Source: Micromonospora inyonensis
GTDB taxonomy: Bacteria > Actinomycetota > Actinomycetes > Mycobacteriales > Micromonosporaceae
NCBI RefSeq assembly: GCF_900091415.1
Contig: NZ_FMHU01000002.1
Span: 3,534,001-3,598,000 of the forward strand
DNA: 64,000 nucleotides
Direction: 5' to 3'
Under the pieces are notes generated by a model. That model searched no databases. It was not told the DNA's origin and worked only from the letters and a program-made list of their open reading frames with translations. This document shows, piece after piece, positions 15,821-24,096 of this stretch (position 1 is the stretch's first letter; each line of letters opens with the position of its first letter). The position numbers and the translations under genes are program-made.

Positions 15821-18037
15821 TCACGGTTCGCCGCGCAGTCGGGCGGTGATCTCGTCGGCCGGCGCGGGTGGACCGAAGAACCTTCCCTGCCCGGTGTCAC
15901 AACGCAGCGCGCGGAGCAGTTCGGCCTGTGCCGCCGTCTCCACCGCCTCGGCGGTGACCCAGAGCTCCACCGCGTGCGCCAGCCGCACCAGCGCGTCGAC
16001 GATCCGCTCGTCCCGGTGTCCGGCGGGCGAGTCCGGACCGTCGGCGCGGATCCCCTCCACGAACGGCCCGGCCAGCTTCAGGGAGTGGATCGGCAGCCTC
16101 CGCAGGTACGCCAGGTTCGAGTAACCGGTGCCGAAGTCATCGATGGCGAGTCGTACGCCGAGGTCGGAGAGGCGGTGCAGGGACCGCAACGGCTCGCCCG
16201 CCGTCCCCATCACCGCGCTCTCGGTCAGCTCCAACTGGAGCAGGTCGGCGGGGAGACCGCTGCTGGAGAGCACCTCCGCGACGGTGGCCACGATCGCCGG
16301 GTCGTCGGCCTGCCGGGCGGCGAGGTTGACGCTCACCACCAACCGGGCGTCGGGGAACTCGGTCAGCCAGCCACGGGCGTCCCGGCAGGCCCGGTCGAGC
16401 ACCCAGCGGCCGAGCTGCACGATCAGACCGGTCTCCTCGGCCAGGCCGATGAAGGCGTCCGGCCCGAGCAGGCCCAGTTCCGGGTGCTGCCAGCGGACGA
16501 GCGCCTCGACCGCCACCATGGTCGAGTCGAGCAGCGAGACGATCGGCTGGTAGTGGACCACGAACTCGCCCCGTTCCAGCGCCGCCGGGAGGCCCGCGGC
16601 CAGCGCGGAGCGGGCGATGTCCCGGGCGCCGCGCTCGGGGTCGTAGACCGCCCACCGGCCCCGCCCCTCCGCCTTGGCCCAGTAGAGCGTGGTGTCGGCG
16701 GCCTTCATCAGCTCCGAGACACTGGTCTGCCCGACCGCGCAGTCGACGATGCCGACGCTCGCCGAGACGGCGAGCTGCTGCCCGGCGACGTGCACCGGGG
16801 CGGCCACGGCGGTCAGGGCGCTCTCCGCGACCTCGATCGCGCGGTCGAGCCCGTCGCCGCCGTCGACCAGGATGACGAACTCGTCCCCGCCCATGCGGGC
16901 GACCAGGTGACCGTGCTCGGCGACGCAGCTCGCCAACCGCTCGCCGATCACCACCAGCAGCCGGTCACCGAGGTCGTGGCCGAGGCTGTCGTTGATCGCC
17001 TTGAAGCCGTCCAGGTCGAGGAAGCAGACCCCCACCCGGTGCTCCGGGGTGGCCTGGGCGAAGAGTCCCCCCAGGGTCTCGAAGAACAGCGTCCGGTTGG
17101 GCAGACCGGTCAGCGGGTCGTGCAGGGCCTGGAAGCGCAGCCGCTGCTGGAGTTCGTGCCGGTCGGTGATGTCCTCGATCATCGCCACGGTGAACCTCGG
17201 CCGACCGTCGTCGTACCGGATCAGGGAGGCGGCCAGGTCGGTCCAGACGACGCTGCCGTCCTTGCGGCGGTACCGCTTCTCCGTCCGGACCGAGTCGTGC
17301 CGGCCGGCGATCAGATCCTGGTACAGCTCCCACATCCCGGCCGCGTCGTCGACGTGGAACAGCGCGGCCACGTTGGTCTCGCGCAGTTCCGCCGGGGTGT
17401 AGCCGAGCATGTCCGCAAAGGACTGATTGACGTCGATGATCTGCCCGTCGGTGCCGGCGATACCGATCCCGATCGCCGCGCCGGTGAACACCGCCCGGAA
17501 CCGGGCCTCGCTGTCCCGTAGCGCCTGCTCCACGTCGTCCCGGGCCTGCCACGCGGACCGGGCGATCCGCTCCTGCTGGGTGAAGGTCCGGTCGCGCAGC
17601 GCCCGGGCGAACCCGGCGGCGAGCGCGCCCTGGAGGGCGGCGACCCGGCCGGCGACGTCCGCAACGTCACGCTGCTCGGAAGCCTCAGGCTGCTCGGGGA
17701 CCTCACGCTGCTCGGGGGCCTCAGGCTGCTCGGGAAGAACCTCGGCGAGGAACCGGGTACCGAGGGCACGTACCGACCAGTCGAGCACCCGGGGTTCGGT
17801 CAGGTGCGCCTCTACCAGCGCCCGCCCGACGTCCTCGGCCGGCTGGGAGGTGAAGACGGCGGCACGGAGCGCGTCGGCCAGCCGTACCGTGTGGACCAGC
17901 AGCAGTCGCTCGGTCTCGGCCGCGCTCAGCGGCACGAACCCCAGCCGGCGCACCGCCCGCGCCCAGTCGGCGGCGTACCGCCGGGCCCCGGGGTGGCGCA
18001 GCCCCTCGTCGTCCGGTTCCCCGGTGGAGCCGCTCAC
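15821..18037 (-). CDS. PAS–GGDEF–EAL cyclic-di-GMP signalling protein
   Basis: A 738-residue cytoplasmic protein. An uncharacterised helical N-terminus (1–160) contains a Pro-Glu-Gln repeat segment (PEQPEAPEQREVPEQPEASE). A PAS domain follows at about 175–290 (TGAAIGIGIAGTDGQIIDVN). The GGDEF domain (ARMGGDEFVILVDGG) has the intact active-site motif. The EAL domain has AVEALVRWQHP, LELTES and the IDDFGTGYSNL loop, so both diguanylate cyclase and phosphodiesterase residues are present. The start is GTG 18037. It is followed within seven bases upstream by the methyltransferase stop, so the two may be co-transcribed. Confidence 0.92.
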   Translation of the reverse strand: MSGSTGEPDDEGLRHPGARRYAADWARAVRRLGFVPLSAAETERLLLVHTVRLADALRAAVFTSQPAEDVGRALVEAHLTEPRVLDWSVRALGTRFLAEVLPEQPEAPEQREVPEQPEASEQRDVADVAGRVAALQGALAAGFARALRDRTFTQQERIARSAWQARDDVEQALRDSEARFRAVFTGAAIGIGIAGTDGQIIDVNQSFADMLGYTPAELRETNVAALFHVDDAAGMWELYQDLIAGRHDSVRTEKRYRRKDGSVVWTDLAASLIRYDDGRPRFTVAMIEDITDRHELQQRLRFQALHDPLTGLPNRTLFFETLGGLFAQATPEHRVGVCFLDLDGFKAINDSLGHDLGDRLLVVIGERLASCVAEHGHLVARMGGDEFVILVDGGDGLDRAIEVAESALTAVAAPVHVAGQQLAVSASVGIVDCAVGQTSVSELMKAADTTLYWAKAEGRGRWAVYDPERGARDIARSALAAGLPAALERGEFVVHYQPIVSLLDSTMVAVEALVRWQHPELGLLGPDAFIGLAEETGLIVQLGRWVLDRACRDARGWLTEFPDARLVVSVNLAARQADDPAIVATVAEVLSSSGLPADLLQLELTESAVMGTAGEPLRSLHRLSDLGVRLAIDDFGTGYSNLAYLRRLPIHSLKLAGPFVEGIRADGPDSPAGHRDERIVDALVRLAHAVELWVTAEAVETAAQAELLRALRCDTGQGRFFGPPAPADEITARLRGEP

Positions 18038-18043
18038 CGTCGC

Positions 18044-18862
18044 CTAGCCGGCGGTACCGTCGTACCGGGCGACGGCACCGAACGCACCGAACCGCTCCGG
18101 GTGCTCGTCCACGTCGGAGGGCGAATCCGGCCGCCAGAGCGGCATGTGTACCACGCCCGGATCGAGGACCGTCCAGTCGCCGAGGAACGCGGCGACCGCG
18201 GCCCGCGACCGCAGGGTGATCTCGGTGTCGGTACGCGCCGAGAGCCGCTGCGCGTCCAGCATCTCCGGCGGCTGGTCCTCGAAGGTGGAGTGCGAGACGA
18301 CCAGGAAGCTCCCGGGTGCGGCAGCGGCCCGCAGGGTGGCCAGGATCTCGGCCGGACGGTCCACGTCCGGGACGAAGTGCACCACGCCGCCGAGGAGGAT
18401 GCCCACCGGACGGTCGAGGTCGAGCAGGCCGGAGGCGCGTGCCTCGGCGAGGATCCGCTCCGGGTCACGCAGGTCGGCGTGGAGCACCCCGGCCCGCTCG
18501 TTGCCGGCGAGCAGTTCCCGGCTGTGCGCCACCGCCACCGGGTCGATGTCCACGTAGAGCACCCGGGCCGCCGGGTTCGCCGCCTGGGCGACCTCGTGCA
18601 CGTTGCCCACGGTCGGAATCCCGGAGCCGATGTCCAGGAACTGGTCGATGCCGGCGTCGAGCAGCACCCGCACCGCCCGGCGCAGGAACTCCCGCCCGGC
18701 CCGCATGGTGGCGGGCAGGTTCGGGGTCATGGCGGCGATCTGCTCGGCGAGCTGCCGGTCGACCTCGAAGTTGTGCGCGCCGCCGAGGAAGTAGTCGTAC
18801 ACCCGGGCCGCGCTCGGGCGGCTCAGGTCGATCCCGGCGGGCGTTCCGTCCGGCTGCTGCAT
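18044..18862 (-). CDS. SAM-dependent methyltransferase (PF04672 type)
   Basis: A 272-residue protein of the actinomycete-enriched DUF574/PF04672 methyltransferase family. The signature N-terminus (DLSRPSAARVYDYFLGGAHN) is followed by FLDIGSGIPT, the SAM-binding loop, and VLYVDIDPVAV, the acidic ribose contact. Substrates of this large paralogous family are unknown. ATG 18862 follows GGGGTGG; the open frame runs further upstream. The stop precedes the GGDEF–EAL gene by six bases. Confidence 0.88.
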   Translation of the reverse strand: MQQPDGTPAGIDLSRPSAARVYDYFLGGAHNFEVDRQLAEQIAAMTPNLPATMRAGREFLRRAVRVLLDAGIDQFLDIGSGIPTVGNVHEVAQAANPAARVLYVDIDPVAVAHSRELLAGNERAGVLHADLRDPERILAEARASGLLDLDRPVGILLGGVVHFVPDVDRPAEILATLRAAAAPGSFLVVSHSTFEDQPPEMLDAQRLSARTDTEITLRSRAAVAAFLGDWTVLDPGVVHMPLWRPDSPSDVDEHPERFGAFGAVARYDGTAG

Positions 18863-18958
18863 CGTCCACCCCAGTCCGTGGCCGCGGACGCCGGCGGCCC
18901 CGCGGCCAGGGACGCGGGCGATCACCGACGGACCCGCAGGTCGTGTGGTGTGCCCACT

Positions 18959-20164
18959 CTAGGCCGCTGACTCCAGAATCAGCGAGATCCCCTGACCGAC
19001 TCCGACGCACATGGTGGCCAGGGCGCGCCGCGCGCCCCGGTGCCGCAACTCCAACGCGGCGGTCAGCGCGAGCCGCGCCCCGCTGGCGCCCAGTGGGTGG
19101 CCGAGCGCGATCGCCCCGCCGTTGGGGTTGACGTGTTCGGCGTCGGCGGGCAGGCCCAGCTCGCGCAGGACCGCGACGGACTGCGCGGCGAACGCCTCGT
19201 TCAGCTCGATCACGTCCACGTCGGTCAGCCGCAGGCCGAGCCGGTCGAGCAGCCGCCCGGTGGCCGGCACCGGTCCGATGCCCATGGTCCGGGGCGGCAC
19301 CCCGGCCGCCGCGGCGCCGACGACGCGGGCCAGCGGGGTCAGCCCGTACCGGGCGACGGCCGCCTCGCCGGCCACCAGCAGCGCCACCGCGCCGTCGTTG
19401 ACGCCCGAGGAGTTGCCGGCGGTCACCGTCCCACCCTCCCGGAACGGCGTGGGCAGGGCGGCGAGCTTCTCCAGGGAGGTCTCCCGGGGGTGCTCGTCGG
19501 TGTCGACCAGCCGGGTGCCCCTGCGCCCCTCCGGGACGCTCACCGGCACGATCTCCTCGGCGAACCGCCCGTCCGCCTGCGCCTTCGCGGCGCGCTGCTG
19601 GGAGCGGAGCGCGAAGGCGTCCTGCTCGGCCCGGTCGACGCCGAACTCGGTGGCGACGTTCTCCGCCGTGTCCGGCATCGAGTCGATGCCCCACTCCTTC
19701 TTCATCAGCGGGTTGACCAGCCGCCAGCCGATCGTGGTGTCGTACACCTCGGCGGTACGGGAGTACGGAGTGGCCGCCTTCGGCATGACGAACGGCGCGC
19801 GGCTCATGCTCTCCACCCCACCGGCGACCACCAGCTCCGCCTCCCCGGCCACCACCGCGCGGGCGGCGGTGGCCAGCGCGTCCAGGCCGGAACCGCAGAG
19901 CCGGTTCACGGTGCTGCCGGGAACGCTCTCCGGCAGGCCGCCGAGCAGCGCCGCCATCCGGGCCACGTTGCGGTTGTCCTCCCCGGCCTGGTTGGCGCAG
20001 CCGAGGACGACGTCGTCCACCCGCTCCCAGTCCACCGTCGGGTGGCGGGCGACCAGCTCGCGGATCACATGTGCGGCGAGGTCGTCGGGGCGGACCCCGG
20101 CGAGCGCGCCGGCGTACCGGCCGATCGGGGTGCGGACTCCGGCCACCAGGTATGCCACGCTCAT
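18959..20164 (-). CDS. pcaF: Acetyl-CoA acyltransferase, 3-oxoadipyl-CoA thiolase-like
   Basis: A 401-residue thiolase of normal length. The acyl-accepting Cys lies in [12 protein letters not shown], the His in [12 protein letters not shown] and the second Cys in [10 protein letters not shown]. The segment [20 protein letters not shown] is typical of PcaF/PaaJ 3-oxoadipyl-CoA thiolases, which cleave the final intermediate of the beta-ketoadipate or phenylacetate pathways to succinyl-CoA and acetyl-CoA. No other aromatic-degradation gene is nearby, so the precise substrate is uncertain. A generic acetyl-CoA C-acetyltransferase is the alternative. Confidence 0.85.
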   Translation of the reverse strand: MSVAYLVAGVRTPIGRYAGALAGVRPDDLAAHVIRELVARHPTVDWERVDDVVLGCANQAGEDNRNVARMAALLGGLPESVPGSTVNRLCGSGLDALATAARAVVAGEAELVVAGGVESMSRAPFVMPKAATPYSRTAEVYDTTIGWRLVNPLMKKEWGIDSMPDTAENVATEFGVDRAEQDAFALRSQQRAAKAQADGRFAEEIVPVSVPEGRRGTRLVDTDEHPRETSLEKLAALPTPFREGGTVTAGNSSGVNDGAVALLVAGEAAVARYGLTPLARVVGAAAAGVPPRTMGIGPVPATGRLLDRLGLRLTDVDVIELNEAFAAQSVAVLRELGLPADAEHVNPNGGAIALGHPLGASGARLALTAALELRHRGARRALATMCVGVGQGISLILESAA

Positions 20165-20272
20165 CGCTGCTGTCCTTCGGGGTGGGAAGGGGCGGGGGCG
20201 GTGCCGGCCGGGTCACGGCGGCACCCGGGCCAGGATATCGGCCGCCGGAACGGCGCAGTCGGTCAGCGGAAC

Positions 20273-20463
20273 GGGTCGGCCGCCGGGGCGGGTCGGCCGC
20301 CGGGGCGGGTCGGCCGCCGGGGCGGGTCGGCCGCCGGGGCGGGTCGGCCGCCGGGGCGGGTCGGCCGCCGGGGCGGGTCGGCCGCCGGGGCGGGTCGGCC
20401 GCCGGGGCGGGTCGGCCGCCGGGGCGGGTCGGCCGCCGGGGCGGGTCGGCCGCCGGGGCGGGT
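20273..20463. repeat. 17-bp tandem repeat, 11 perfect copies
   Basis: GGGTCGGCCGCCGGGGC repeats 11 times without a mismatch, then GGGT. It lies in the 392-bp gap between the divergent thiolase and DUF998-type genes; apart from this repeat that gap holds no gene. Because 17 is not a multiple of three, the repeat opens long artificial reading frames on both strands. Its perfection suggests recent slippage. Confidence 0.95.
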
Positions 20464-20556
20464 TAGATTGGCCGGCATGGGCCGCGCCGAGACCACCACC
20501 GGGGGGCCTGTGCCTGCCGGATCCCGGCCCCTCCGCCTCCACGGGGCCGTCCGGGC

Positions 20557-21189
20557 ATGACCGAACTCACCCGACGGGTCGCCGCAGGGGGCGCGACCGC
20601 CTGTGTGCTCGGCGGCACGGTCGCGGTCGTCGTCGCCGTGGTCGCCGGTCCCGGTCCGGGTCTCATCGGGTATGTCAGCGAGGCGGGCGTCACCGACAGC
20701 GGGTACGCCCCGACCTACCGGGCCGGGGTGTTCGCGCTGACCGCCGGCCTGCTGCTGCTCGCCGTGGCACTGTCGGCGACCGCCCGGGCAGCTGCCACAC
20801 TGCTGGTCGCCGGAAGCTTCTGCACCCTGCTCTCCGGGTCGGTGACGTGCAGCGACGGCTGTCCGCTCCCCCCGTTCGAGCAGGCCACCACGGCCGATCT
20901 GGTGCACGGCGGGGCGAGCGTGGCCGCCGTGGCCACCGTGTTCTTCGCGATGGTGGCGGTCGTCCCGTGCCCCGGCGCCGGCACACGGGTGCGCCGGGTG
21001 GCCGCCGTGGGCGCGCTGCTCGCCCTGCCGCTGGCGGCCGCGGTGGGGCTGGCGATGCTGGTCGTGGGTCGGAGCACCCTGGTCGGCGTGCTGGAGCGGC
21101 TGCTACTGGCGGAGACCGCCGGTTGGGGCCTGGTGACGGCTGCCCTCCTCACCCTGCCCGCCCGCCCGCGCCGCCCGCCCTGGTGGTAG
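20557..21189 (+). CDS. DUF998-like integral membrane protein
   Basis: A 210-residue protein with about six hydrophobic segments and a short extracytoplasmic loop containing CSDGCPLPP, as in DUF998 family proteins. Function is unknown. ATG 20557 sits 94 bp after the 17-bp tandem repeat. A rho-independent terminator overlaps its stop codon. Confidence 0.7.
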   Translation: MTELTRRVAAGGATACVLGGTVAVVVAVVAGPGPGLIGYVSEAGVTDSGYAPTYRAGVFALTAGLLLLAVALSATARAAATLLVAGSFCTLLSGSVTCSDGCPLPPFEQATTADLVHGGASVAAVATVFFAMVAVVPCPGAGTRVRRVAAVGALLALPLAAAVGLAMLVVGRSTLVGVLERLLLAETAGWGLVTAALLTLPARPRRPPWW

Positions 21190-21214
21190 GAGGGGTCCCC
21201 TGTTACCGCTTTTT
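21185..21214 (+). terminator. Rho-independent terminator with AGGGGTCCCCT core
   Basis: GGTAGGAGGGGTCCCCTGTTACC forms a stem around the palindrome AGGGGTCCCCT (21191–21201) and is followed by GCTTTTT. It begins at the end of the DUF998-type gene. Confidence 0.75.
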
Positions 21215-21221
21215 GTCGAGG

Positions 21222-21284
21222 AGGGGTCCCCTGCACACACACCCGACCGTGGGCATGTAAGGAGCCTCACCCGAGCGGCTCCTT
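21222..21284. repeat. Second AGGGGTCCCCT palindrome and an AAGGAGCC hairpin
   Basis: AGGGGTCCCCT recurs at 21222–21232. AAGGAGCC (21259–21266) pairs with GGCTCCTT (21277–21284). Both lie in the gap before the symporter gene. The first belongs to the same repeat family as the terminators at 21185 and 22781. Confidence 0.6.
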
Positions 21285-21445
21285 TCGGTGCGACGTATGG
21301 CCGGCGTATCGTCGCCAGGCGATGACCAACGTCTGGGATCTCACCGTCCGCCTGTACGTCGACCTTCGACGGCAGGCCAGCGGTGTCTGTCCGGCGCGGC
21401 TGCTCCGCTGACGCCGTCGCCGTTCCCCAGACCCTTGGACGTCCC

Positions 21446-22768
21446 ATGCCCACCTTCCTGCGCACGTTTCCCTTCTCGCTCCAGATCCTGCTCGGCCTCG
21501 TCGTCGGCGCCCTGCTCGGCTTCCTGGCCCGCGCCAACGACCTGAGCTGGTTGACCAGCACTCTCGACACCGTCGGCGGACTCTTCGTCCAGCTGCTCAA
21601 GCTGGCCGTACCGCCCCTGGTCTTCACCGCCATCGTGGTCAGCGTGGTCAGCCTGCGCGGCGTCACCAACGCCGCCCGGCTGGCACTGAAGACCCTGCTC
21701 TGGTTCGGCGTCACCGCCCTGGTCGCGGTGGGCGTCGGCATCGGCCTCGGCCTGCTCACCAACCCCGGCCGGGGCGTCACCCTGGACACCGCCGGGGCGA
21801 CCGCCCCGCAGCGGACCGGTTCCTGGACCGACTTCCTCACCGGCATCGTCCCGACCAACCCGGTCGGCGCGTTCGTCGAGGGCAACGTCCTCCAGATCGT
21901 CTTCCTCGCCCTCGTCGTCGGAGCGGCGGCGCTGCTGGTCGGCCCGGCCGCCGAGCCGTTCGTGGCGGTCAACCGGGCGCTGCTGGAGATCGTGCAGAAG
22001 GCTCTGTGGTGGGTGATCCGACTCGCCCCGCTCGGCACGCTCGGCCTGATCGGCAACGCGGTCGCCTCGTACGGCTGGGACCTGCTCGCCCCGCTCGCCC
22101 GGTTCACCACGGCCGTCTACGTCGGTTGCGCGATCGTGCTGTTCGTGGTCTACCCACTCGTGCTGGTCGCCGCCGGCCGGCTCAACCCGGTGCGCTTCTA
22201 CGCCGGTGCCTGGCCCGCCGTGCAGCTGGCCTTCGTCTCCCGCTCCTCGGTCGGCACGATGCCGGTGACCCAGCGGTCCGTCGAACGCCTCGGTGTCCCC
22301 CGGGAGTACGCGTCCTTCGCGGTGCCCTTCGGCGCGACCACCAAGATGGACGGTTGCGCGGCGGTCTACCCGGCCCTGGCCGCGATCTTCGTGGCCCAGG
22401 TCTTCGGCGTCGACCTCGGCGTCACCGACTACCTGCTGATCGCCTTCGTCTCGGTGGTCGGCTCGGCGGCCACCGCCGGCCTGACCGGTGCCATCGTCAT
22501 GCTGACCCTGACCCTGGGCACGCTCGGCCTGCCGCTGGCCGGCGCGGGGCTGCTGCTCGCCATCGACCCGATCCTGGACATGATCCGCACCGCCACCAAC
22601 GTGGCCGGGCAGGCACTGGTGCCGACCGTCGTCGCCGCCCGGGAGGGCATCCTCGATCGGGACGCGTACGACTCCGCCGGCCGGCGTGACGTGACGGATC
22701 CGGCGCCGGCGGACCACTCGACCGCCGCCGGCCGCCCGGCCGGCGACCTCGCGCCAGCCCCGGCCTGA
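21446..22768 (+). CDS. Dicarboxylate/amino acid:cation symporter (DAACS/Glt family)
   Basis: A 440-residue secondary transporter of the GltP/DctA fold, with about eight hydrophobic spans and two re-entrant loops. The serine-rich HP1 region is SRSSVGTMPVTQRS. The substrate/cation-binding TM7 reads PFGATTKMDGCAAVYPALAA, where most relatives have NMDGT; here the Asn is Lys and the Thr is Cys, so substrate or coupling ion may differ. ATG 21446 is preferred; the open frame begins earlier. A terminator follows the stop. Confidence 0.88.
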   Translation: MPTFLRTFPFSLQILLGLVVGALLGFLARANDLSWLTSTLDTVGGLFVQLLKLAVPPLVFTAIVVSVVSLRGVTNAARLALKTLLWFGVTALVAVGVGIGLGLLTNPGRGVTLDTAGATAPQRTGSWTDFLTGIVPTNPVGAFVEGNVLQIVFLALVVGAAALLVGPAAEPFVAVNRALLEIVQKALWWVIRLAPLGTLGLIGNAVASYGWDLLAPLARFTTAVYVGCAIVLFVVYPLVLVAAGRLNPVRFYAGAWPAVQLAFVSRSSVGTMPVTQRSVERLGVPREYASFAVPFGATTKMDGCAAVYPALAAIFVAQVFGVDLGVTDYLLIAFVSVVGSAATAGLTGAIVMLTLTLGTLGLPLAGAGLLLAIDPILDMIRTATNVAGQALVPTVVAAREGILDRDAYDSAGRRDVTDPAPADHSTAAGRPAGDLAPAPA

Positions 22769-22780
22769 CCTGACTGCAGC

Positions 22781-22816
22781 GGACCCCTGCTACCGCTTTT
22801 TGGGTAGCAGGGGTCC
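22781..22816. terminator. Strong bidirectional terminator (REP-like)
   Basis: GGACCCCTGCTACC (22781–22794) and GGTAGCAGGGGTCC (22803–22816) form a perfect 14-bp stem around GCTTTTTG. The AGGGGTCCCCT motif continues on the right. It belongs to the same repeat family as 21185–21232. Confidence 0.8.
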
Positions 22817-22866
22817 CCTGCAACCACGCAACCCCCGGCAATCACCCATCCCCTGAGAGGACCGGC

Positions 22867-23934
22867 ATGAGCGCCCTCTTCACCCCCCTGCCGTTACGCG
22901 GGGTGACCCTCCCCAACCGGGTCGGCCTGGCCCCGATGTGCCAGTACCGCGCCGACGCCGACGGGCAGCCCAACGACTGGCACCGGGTGCACCTCGGGGC
23001 CCGTGCCGTCGGTGGCGCGGGCCTGGTGCTGACCGAGGCCACCGCCGTACTTCCGGAGGGTCGGATCAGCCGGCACGACACCGGTATCTGGTCCGGCGCA
23101 CAGGTCGACGCGTGGCGCCCGATCACCGCCTTCCTCGCCAGGCAGGGCTCCGTGCCTGCGGTCCAGCTCGCCCACGCCGGGTTCAAGGCGTCCACGTACC
23201 GGCCCTGGGCGCCACGGCGCGGCGGGGTGGCGGACGCCGACGGCGGCTGGACGCCGGTCGGCCCCGGCTCGGCCCCCTTCGCGCCCGGCTACCGGACCCC
23301 CACCGCCCTGGACATCGCCGGCATCGAGGCGGTGGTCGAGGCGTTCGGGGCGGCGGCGGCACGGGCCGTGGACGCCGGCTTCGCTGCCGTCGAGGTCCAC
23401 GCCGCGCACGGGTACCTGCTGCACGAGTTCCTCTCTCCGCTGACCAACCATCGCACCGACGGCTACGGCGGTGACCGGGCCAACCGGATGCGGCTCACCG
23501 TCGAGGTCGCCCGCGCGGTGCGCGCGGCGGTCGGCGCGGACGTCCCCGTCCTGGCCCGGATCTCCGCCACCGACTGGGTCGACGGCGGCTGGACCGCCGA
23601 CGACAGCGTGGTGCTGGCCGGGGAACTGGCCGCCGCCGGGGTGGACCTGGTCGACTGCTCCTCCGGCGGAGCTTCCCCGGACGCGCGGATCCCGGTCGGG
23701 CCGGGATACCAGGTGCCGCTCGCCGCCCGGGTCCGCCGCGACGGGGGCGTGGCGACCGGCGCGGTCGGGCTGATCGTCGAGCCGGAGCAGGCGGAACGGA
23801 TAGTCGCCGACGGCGAGGCCGACCTGGTGCTGCTCGGCCGGGAGCTGCTACGCGACCCGTACTGGCCACGCCGGGCGGCGGCGAAGCTCGGCGCCGACCT
23901 GGGTTGGCCCGACCCGTACGCCCGCGCCGTCTGA
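22867..23934 (+). CDS. NADH:flavin oxidoreductase, old yellow enzyme (YqjM-like)
   Basis: A 355-residue FMN-dependent ene-reductase of the thermophilic-like YqjM class. Landmarks are PMCQYRADADG with the redox-tuning Cys, VQLAHAGFKAST, the substrate-binding His pair in EVHAAHGYLLHEFLSPL, NHRTDGYGGD, and LLGRELLRDPYWP at the end. It reduces activated alkenes using NAD(P)H; physiological substrate unknown. ATG 22867 is preceded by GAGAGGACC. A triplicated 23-bp repeat follows the gene. Confidence 0.92.
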   Translation: MSALFTPLPLRGVTLPNRVGLAPMCQYRADADGQPNDWHRVHLGARAVGGAGLVLTEATAVLPEGRISRHDTGIWSGAQVDAWRPITAFLARQGSVPAVQLAHAGFKASTYRPWAPRRGGVADADGGWTPVGPGSAPFAPGYRTPTALDIAGIEAVVEAFGAAAARAVDAGFAAVEVHAAHGYLLHEFLSPLTNHRTDGYGGDRANRMRLTVEVARAVRAAVGADVPVLARISATDWVDGGWTADDSVVLAGELAAAGVDLVDCSSGGASPDARIPVGPGYQVPLAARVRRDGGVATGAVGLIVEPEQAERIVADGEADLVLLGRELLRDPYWPRRAAAKLGADLGWPDPYARAV

Positions 23935-23953
23935 CCCGGCACGCCCGACCGGC

Positions 23954-24030
23954 GTACCGGCCGAAGGACCCTGCGGCGTACCGGCGAAGGACCCTGCGGC
24001 GTACCGGCGAAGGACCCTGCGGCGTACCGG
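23954..24030. repeat. 23-bp tandem repeat, three copies
   Basis: GTACCGGCGAAGGACCCTGC plus GGC occurs at 23978–24000 and 24001–24023. A 24-base variant with an extra C lies at 23954–23977, and a partial copy to 24030. It lies between the stops of the convergent ene-reductase and ABC transporter genes. Confidence 0.85.
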
Positions 24031-24096
24031 CCGGCACGGCCCACCGCTCGACGCGGCGCGGTGCCGACCCCGCGGCGAACGGGGGTCGGCACCGGT

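Noticed and set aside
20273..20463. Tandem repeats as a CRISPR array
   Set aside because: No spacers: 17-bp units are directly adjacent and identical.
19011..21260. A 749-residue open frame spanning the thiolase gene and the repeat tract
   Set aside because: Created by the 17-bp repeat and thiolase antisense; not protein-like.
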